Assembly: GCA_002722795.1 (NCBI GenBank)
Contig: PBMY01000026.1
Location: forward strand, 1 to 54,152
From: Crocinitomicaceae bacterium
GTDB lineage: Bacteria > Bacteroidota > Bacteroidia > Flavobacteriales_D > Sanyastnellaceae
Length of the DNA: 54,152 bases
Direction of reading: 5' to 3'
Below are positions 50,219 to 54,152 of this stretch, one piece after another (the stretch's first letter is position 1; every line of letters begins with the position of its first letter). Below the pieces are notes generated by a model. It was not told the origin of the DNA. It did not search any database and worked only from the letters and a program-made list of their open reading frames with translations. The translations under genes and the position numbers were made by a program.

Positions 50219-50868
50219 TCTCTTGCTCTCGACTCTAGCATAGGAACGAACGCTGCGTCTCCGTGGTTTTTTTCAACCAACTCCCCTTCTGCAACTTTAT
50301 CAATTGTTAGCATTCTTTGCTTTCCTTCAGGACCAACAGGAATTACCAACCTCCCACCTACTTTAAGTTGATCTATTAAAGCGTCAGGAATAAACGGTGC
50401 GCCACATGTCACAATTACTCCGTCAAAAGGGGCAAACACCTCTTTTCCTTTATACCCATCTCCGTAGTAAAGAAAAGGTTTATACCCTAACTCTCTTAAA
50501 AGTGGCCCAGCTGAATCAAATAATTCCTTCTGCCTTTCAATGGAATGAACCTTCATACCCATTTCGCATAAAACAGCGCATTGATATCCTGATCCAGTGC
50601 CTATTTCGAGAACGGTATCGCCTGTCTTACACTTTAATAGCTCAGTTTGATTTGCAACAGTGTGTGGTTGTGATATGGTTTGGCCTGAGGCAATCGGAAA
50701 AGCTTTATTAGTATAAGCGTGCTTTTCAAAAGTTGAATCAATAAAGAAATGACGTGGTATCTTTTTGATAGCGTCTAGCACTTTTTGATCAGAGATTCCC
50801 ATTTTCTGCAACTCTTCAACGAGCTTGAGCCTCATGCCTTTATGGCGATATTCATCTACTCTATTCAC
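50215..50868 (-). CDS. pcm: Protein-L-isoaspartate O-methyltransferase
   Basis: SAM-dependent repair enzyme of 217 residues that methylates L-isoaspartyl residues in damaged proteins. Motifs: AFPIASGQTISQPHTVANQT, the SAM-binding VLEIGTGSGYQCAVL and the post-motif VTCGAPFIPDALIDQLKVGG. The start is GTG at 50868, supported by a TATCTTTC box ending 4 nt upstream; no in-frame ATG is available at a similar distance. Convergent with the YrdC gene. Confidence 0.94.
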   Translation of the reverse strand: MNRVDEYRHKGMRLKLVEELQKMGISDQKVLDAIKKIPRHFFIDSTFEKHAYTNKAFPIASGQTISQPHTVANQTELLKCKTGDTVLEIGTGSGYQCAVLCEMGMKVHSIERQKELFDSAGPLLRELGYKPFLYYGDGYKGKEVFAPFDGVIVTCGAPFIPDALIDQLKVGGRLVIPVGPEGKQRMLTIDKVAEGELVEKNHGDAAFVPMLESRARD

Positions 50869-50872
50869 ATCT

Positions 50873-50880
50873 GAAAGATA
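50873..50880 (-). promoter_or_regulatory. pcm leaderless-type promoter
   Basis: TATCTTTC on the minus strand (one mismatch at the last base) ends 4 nt before the GTG start of pcm at 50868. Confidence 0.45.
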
Positions 50881-50950
50881 AACGACTCAATTGAATAAAA
50901 TGTGAAGAATTTCCATCATTTCTTCTCACCTAAAGTGTGAATAAGCCAAC

Positions 50951-50958
50951 TACCTTGG
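50951..50958 (+). promoter_or_regulatory. Leaderless-type promoter of the DUF4494 gene
   Basis: TACCTTGG (one mismatch to TAnnTTTG) ends 5 nt before the ATG at 50964. A longer frame would start at GTG 50937, upstream of this box. Confidence 0.4.
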
Positions 50959-50963
50959 CAACC

Positions 50964-51440
50964 ATGAAAAAGCATTGGTTTAATTGTAAGGTTAGTTATA
51001 TGAAACCGGACTCTGAGGGGTCTGAGGTGAAGAAAATAGAACAATTTGTGCTAGATGCATATACCTACACAGAGGCTGAAACTAGAATGGTTGAAATTCT
51101 TGAAGCTGAAGGAATGAAACCCTTTGAGATCACTCAAATAACTAAGACAAATTTGGTATCAGTTATTCGTTTTGCCGAATGTGATAAATGGTTTAAGGTT
51201 AAGGTTGCACATACATCAATGGATGAATCTAAAGGTGTAGAAAAAGAGTCTAACCAATTTATGCTTGTATCAGCATCTGACGTAAAAGATGCTTTTGAAA
51301 AAGTTAGAACCCACATGAACAATGTCCAAGTGGGTTATCTAATTCCTTCTATTGTTTATCAGAAAATTGCTGAAGTCTTCCCTATTGAGGAATGGACTCC
51401 AATAACATCATCAGTTGGGGTCACGCAGGAGGTGGAATGA
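50964..51440 (+). CDS. DUF4494 family protein
   Basis: A 158-residue cytoplasmic protein matching DUF4494, a Bacteroidota-specific family of unknown function. It is built of two similar alpha/beta halves: WFNCKVSYMKPDSEG with VLDAYTYTEAETRMVEIL, and WFKVKVAHTSMDESKG with LVSASDVKDAFEKVRTHM, with the closing IPSIVYQKIAEVFPIEEW. The start ATG is at 50964; the upstream GTG at 50937 would precede the -7 box. The last 30 bp overlap the 3' end of the convergent T9SS cargo gene. Confidence 0.85.
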   Translation: MKKHWFNCKVSYMKPDSEGSEVKKIEQFVLDAYTYTEAETRMVEILEAEGMKPFEITQITKTNLVSVIRFAECDKWFKVKVAHTSMDESKGVEKESNQFMLVSASDVKDAFEKVRTHMNNVQVGYLIPSIVYQKIAEVFPIEEWTPITSSVGVTQEVE

Positions 51441-53540
51441 TCCTGTATAGGATTCATATCCTTCACCAAGGATATCACTACCTTCCTCATTGTCGAACTG
51501 GTCAATGACAATTAGATCATTGGTCCCATAATAAATTTCTATAACGTAGAAATATACACCTTCGCTGACTTGAGGGTCTGGATCCCAAGTAGGGTCTGAT
51601 TCACTATTTGGGTCAACTTCAATGTTGCACATCTCTACTCCCCACCTATCGTATACAATTACTTTACTACCAGGGTAAGAGCTTAATCCTTCAACTATCC
51701 ATCTGTCGTTTATAGCATCATCATTTGGAGTGAATACATTAGGTATAGTTATTTCACAAGTTTCTACTAAAACAGAGAAGCTATTTGAGCAAACAAGACC
51801 TGGAACATTTGGCACATTGTAATCTAATGTGAAGGTGAACTCGGTTGGGTAATCCATTTGAGTCAAAACTGGGTCTAATGTATTCACCCCCTCTAGTACT
51901 GCTCCTGTAGAACCACTGTAGTCCCAATTGAAGGTGCAATCATCTAAGTTTATTTCATCGTTATTCAAATCTGCATTTAACTGAACACTAGTACCACAAA
52001 ATTGTGGTGGGTTTGCAGTTACTAGAGGAGCAACGCCAACTGCCGTAACCTCCATTGATTGAGTGTATTGACATCCAAAGTCATTTATACCATAGAAAGT
52101 GTAAGTTTCAACACCAGGTATTTGAGGCGAGATTACAACGTCGCTACAATCATCTCCAAGATCGATTACTGATGGACCTGCCCAGAAAGTAGAATCACAG
52201 TCATCGCCAAATGTTGGAGTAAACGACACTGCTTCTGGATAAAGTTCTGGAGCAAATTCTATAGACCAATCAAAAATGAATCCGTTGTCAATTGACCATA
52301 GATCACAAACTTCAATCTCCCAAGTACCGTTAAGTGGACAACCATTTAAGTTAGAAAACGGTTGAACTGATTCGTAAGTTCCGGCGGGTAGAGTGCCACC
52401 AGCATTAGCCTCCCATGTTCCGTTAGTTGCATCAGGCGCCCAATAGTAATCCCAACCTACACCGGGATTTTCACCTGCATCGTTGTCAATCGGGACACCT
52501 AGGTAAGTACCTGCTCCTCCTTGTTGGTGTACAAGTAATGATTGGCCATTTGGACAGATAAACGTGATTGTTAAGTCACCCATGTAGCTATGCTCAAAAT
52601 TTATGAATGCATTAACAATGTCATTATTTGCATCATTAACAACTGCTCCAGGGTAGAAGTTTGTAAATGTGAGTTGACTATAAAAACACTGAGTTTGGTC
52701 ATCTGGAATATATAATCCATCGCCAAAATCTACAGATGGATCAGCAGTATATAACACACCTTGTACTTGTCCAGTTATTACCTCTTCTTCTCCAACACAC
52801 ATCGTCAAGTCTCCAGATGTACCAGTGAAATCAGGATTTGTAGAAACTAGAACTTGGTAATCTATGACGTTAAGGTTAGAACATTCATTACTATCAGTAA
52901 TATCTAAATCAATCACATATAGACCAGGCTGACTGTAGGTGTGAGTGATTGTTGGGTCTGTTCCTTCACCCATAGTTCCATCGCCAAAATTCCACTCCCA
53001 GCTGATAATATCTTGTCCAACAGCTACAGTAGATTCTGCAGCAGATAAGTATACATCCTCACCAATACAAGCTTGTAACGGCTGGTTATCTGGAATTACA
53101 ATAGCAAAAGGTCGTTCACATGGTTCTCCACAAGATGCGTAAGCACCGAAATTACCCACACTGTTGGGTCCAGATACAAATTCAATTGTTAAACAACCAG
53201 TAACATTAGTTGAAGTAATATCCTGTCCTTGTAGTTCTGTACCTGTAAACGTCCCAATTAATGGAGCGGCATTACTATCTCCATCGTAAATAGTCAGAGT
53301 AGACGCAGCGTCAAGGTCAAAAACTACCCAATAAAAATTCAAAATTGTTTCAGGAGCTTCAGGACACCACGTGATACTGTGATTTTCGTTAGCTCCATAG
53401 TCAGCAGCACTTTGGCCAGAATCAACTACAGCACCTTCGCACGAAGAGTAATCACTAACTGTCGAAATATTGATTTCCTGAGAAAAAGCTGAAAAGCTGA
53501 AAGTTGCAAACGCTAATAGTATTCCAATAACCTTCTTCAT
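51411..53540 (-). CDS. T9SS type B cargo with CUB, PKD and P-like domains
   Basis: Secreted 709-residue protein. Signal peptide 1-20 (FSFSAFS). Residues about 22-135 form a CUB-like domain (VFDLDAASTLTIYDGDSNAA, CLTIEFVSGPNSVGNFG). A PKD domain follows near 165-230 (SWEWNFGDGTMGEGTDPTIT). A proprotein-convertase P-like domain lies at about 290-440 (VNAFINFEHSYMGDLTITFI, LNGTWEIEVCDLWSIDNGFI). The C-terminus is a type B sorting domain (about 612-709: IPNVFTPNDDAINDRWIVEG, VIVYDRWGVEMC, GVYFYVIEIYYG). No protease domain precedes the P-like domain. It starts 2 bp after the small secreted gene upstream, so the two are probably one transcript. Confidence 0.9.
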   Translation of the reverse strand: MKKVIGILLAFATFSFSAFSQEINISTVSDYSSCEGAVVDSGQSAADYGANENHSITWCPEAPETILNFYWVVFDLDAASTLTIYDGDSNAAPLIGTFTGTELQGQDITSTNVTGCLTIEFVSGPNSVGNFGAYASCGEPCERPFAIVIPDNQPLQACIGEDVYLSAAESTVAVGQDIISWEWNFGDGTMGEGTDPTITHTYSQPGLYVIDLDITDSNECSNLNVIDYQVLVSTNPDFTGTSGDLTMCVGEEEVITGQVQGVLYTADPSVDFGDGLYIPDDQTQCFYSQLTFTNFYPGAVVNDANNDIVNAFINFEHSYMGDLTITFICPNGQSLLVHQQGGAGTYLGVPIDNDAGENPGVGWDYYWAPDATNGTWEANAGGTLPAGTYESVQPFSNLNGCPLNGTWEIEVCDLWSIDNGFIFDWSIEFAPELYPEAVSFTPTFGDDCDSTFWAGPSVIDLGDDCSDVVISPQIPGVETYTFYGINDFGCQYTQSMEVTAVGVAPLVTANPPQFCGTSVQLNADLNNDEINLDDCTFNWDYSGSTGAVLEGVNTLDPVLTQMDYPTEFTFTLDYNVPNVPGLVCSNSFSVLVETCEITIPNVFTPNDDAINDRWIVEGLSSYPGSKVIVYDRWGVEMCNIEVDPNSESDPTWDPDPQVSEGVYFYVIEIYYGTNDLIVIDQFDNEEGSDILGEGYESYTGSFHLLRDPN

Positions 53541-53542
53541 GA

Positions 53543-53914
53543 TTATCCTTTTGTAGCATTAAGATTGATCAAAAACCTACCGTATACTTTTTCAAACTGA
53601 TCCATAGCTAATACAACAATAATTCGTCCATCTGGCGCAGTGAAATACTGTTCTTTAGCACTTGGAGTAATATTAGATTTTAATAATTCTTTAGCGACAT
53701 TGTTACTCTTAAGAGATACAACTGTCACACCTTCGAACTTAATTTCTTTAGCATTGTGCCAACCATAAGCTGCTAAACAGCATTTTTCAAGATCTAATTC
53801 AACGCTTGTTCCAAACGCTGATTCAAAGGCTTCTTGCCCTGGAATCTTAGATTGAGCAATTCCATAAGACATACTCATAGTAGCTAATAACAATAGAGTT
53901 AGGATGTGTTTCAT
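53543..53914 (-). CDS. Small secreted protein, unknown function
   Basis: A 123-residue protein with a signal peptide (MKHILTLLLLATMSMSYGIA). The mature part contains a pair of cysteines (LDLEKCCLAAYGWHNAKEIK) and a C-terminal beta segment (QYFTAPDGRIIVVLAMDQF, VYGRFLINLNATKG). The adjacent Cys-Cys is unusual and could bind metal or form a vicinal disulphide. The ATG at 53914 gives the signal peptide; an upstream ATG 24 codons away would yield a second hydrophobic start. It lies 2 bp before the T9SS cargo gene and may be functionally linked. Family not recognised. Confidence 0.6.
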   Translation of the reverse strand: MKHILTLLLLATMSMSYGIAQSKIPGQEAFESAFGTSVELDLEKCCLAAYGWHNAKEIKFEGVTVVSLKSNNVAKELLKSNITPSAKEQYFTAPDGRIIVVLAMDQFEKVYGRFLINLNATKG

Positions 53915-53988
53915 TTTGCTAGAAATTATTTTGCAAGATAACGAACTATTTATTGTGATTAAAATGGCCAAAAAAAACTTTGTCATAG

Positions 53989-54018
53989 TTTGGAAAACAG
54001 AGTTTCTAACTATCTTTG
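53989..54018 (+). promoter_or_regulatory. Consensus promoter of tRNA-Lys
   Basis: TTTG (53989-53992), 18 nt, TATCTTTG (54011-54018): the clearest Bacteroidota promoter in the window, 37 nt before the tRNA. The intervening leader has a small hairpin (CCCCT / AGGGG). Confidence 0.75.
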
Positions 54019-54055
54019 CCCCCCTTAACTAGGGGACATCTAAAATATAAAGGAT

Positions 54056-54129
54056 GACCCGGTAGCTCAGTTGGTTAGAGCATCTCACTTTTAATGAGAG
54101 GGTCCTGGGTTCGAGTCCCAGCCGGGTCA
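54056..54129 (+). tRNA. tRNA-Lys (UUU)
   Basis: Full cloverleaf of 74 nt: acceptor stem GACCCGG / CCGGGTC with discriminator A, D stem GCTC / GAGC, anticodon stem TCTCA / TGAGA with loop CTTTTAA giving anticodon UUU, and T arm CTGGG-TTCGAGT-CCCAG. CCA is not encoded. A consensus promoter lies upstream. Confidence 0.97.
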
Positions 54130-54152
54130 CATAGCCTTCATAATAAGGCATC

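Noticed and set aside
54056-54129. tRNA-Lys as an attachment site for an integrated element
   Set aside because: No repeated tRNA 3' fragment is seen elsewhere in the window, and the tRNA lies at the edge with no integrase beside it.

Overview
The window is a compact, AT-rich chromosomal segment from a member of the Bacteroidota. A marine Flavobacteriales or Cryomorphaceae-like lineage is the best guess, inferred from several features: type IX secretion system (T9SS) sorting domains of types A and B, the T9SS outer-membrane protein PorQ, Bacteroidota-style promoters (TTTG / about 17-22 nt / TAnnTTTG), the Bacteroidota-type GlmU-like protein, BshA, DUF4494, an S46 dipeptidyl peptidase, and secreted proteins with 'GCTDPxAxNY' repeats. 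I see no insertion sequence, prophage, CRISPR array or rRNA. One tRNA-Lys(UUU) lies at the right end. No stretch above 300 bp lacks a gene; the largest gap is about 220 bp, between rpmE2 and xerD.

Layout. 1-7.0 kb (mostly minus): a T9SS-sorted secreted protein with an apparently complete lysyl-oxidase domain, a 34-residue membrane microprotein, a DPP11-type S46 peptidase and a second T9SS cargo. 7.0-10.3 kb: yaaA, an FKBP prolyl isomerase, a DUF819 membrane protein, and an intact GTP cyclohydrolase II (ribA). 10.4-14.0 kb: a 1217-residue acidic secreted protein with a cupredoxin domain, 15 Cys-rich repeats and three copies of an unrecognised domain. 14.1-18.6 kb: fructose-bisphosphate aldolase, a def / TPR-like lipoprotein / alkB cluster, and a ribBA-type gene whose GTP cyclohydrolase half has lost its key residues. 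18.6-23.2 kb: rpmE2, an orphan promoter-terminator pair (candidate sRNA or attenuator), xerD, gluQ, ettA and a membrane protein. 23.3-27.9 kb: an acyl-CoA carboxylase carboxyltransferase, a Nudix gene, aat and small genes. 28.0-30.2 kb: a T9SS type B cargo. 30.2-40.2 kb (plus): a GlmU-like gene, then the tight cluster lon-porQ-cmk-GH3/serine hydrolase-bshA-membrane protein. 40.3-50.9 kb: aroQ, an SLC12-like transporter, rlmD, a PyrR-like phosphoribosyltransferase, aroK, a fumarylacetoacetate-hydrolase-family gene, a polyprenyl glycosylphosphotransferase, a lipoprotein, a DksA/TraR-like protein, transaldolase, a Sua5/YrdC protein and pcm. 50.9-54.15 kb: DUF4494, a CUB/PKD/P-domain T9SS cargo, a small secreted protein and tRNA-Lys.

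How the parts fit. Most genes are housekeeping (translation quality control, riboflavin, shikimate, cell-wall recycling, bacillithiol). They are interleaved with large cell-surface or secreted proteins served by the T9SS, of which PorQ is encoded here. Two of the secreted proteins (lysyl oxidase and cupredoxin) are predicted copper proteins.

The most notable signals are four: the T9SS-exported lysyl oxidase; a recurring arrangement in which a TAnnTTTG -7 element ends only 4-8 nt before the start codon, suggesting leaderless or near-leaderless mRNAs, often from back-to-back promoters in about 30-bp gaps; an orphan promoter/terminator transcript upstream of xerD; and a repeat-built giant protein with a triplicated unknown domain.
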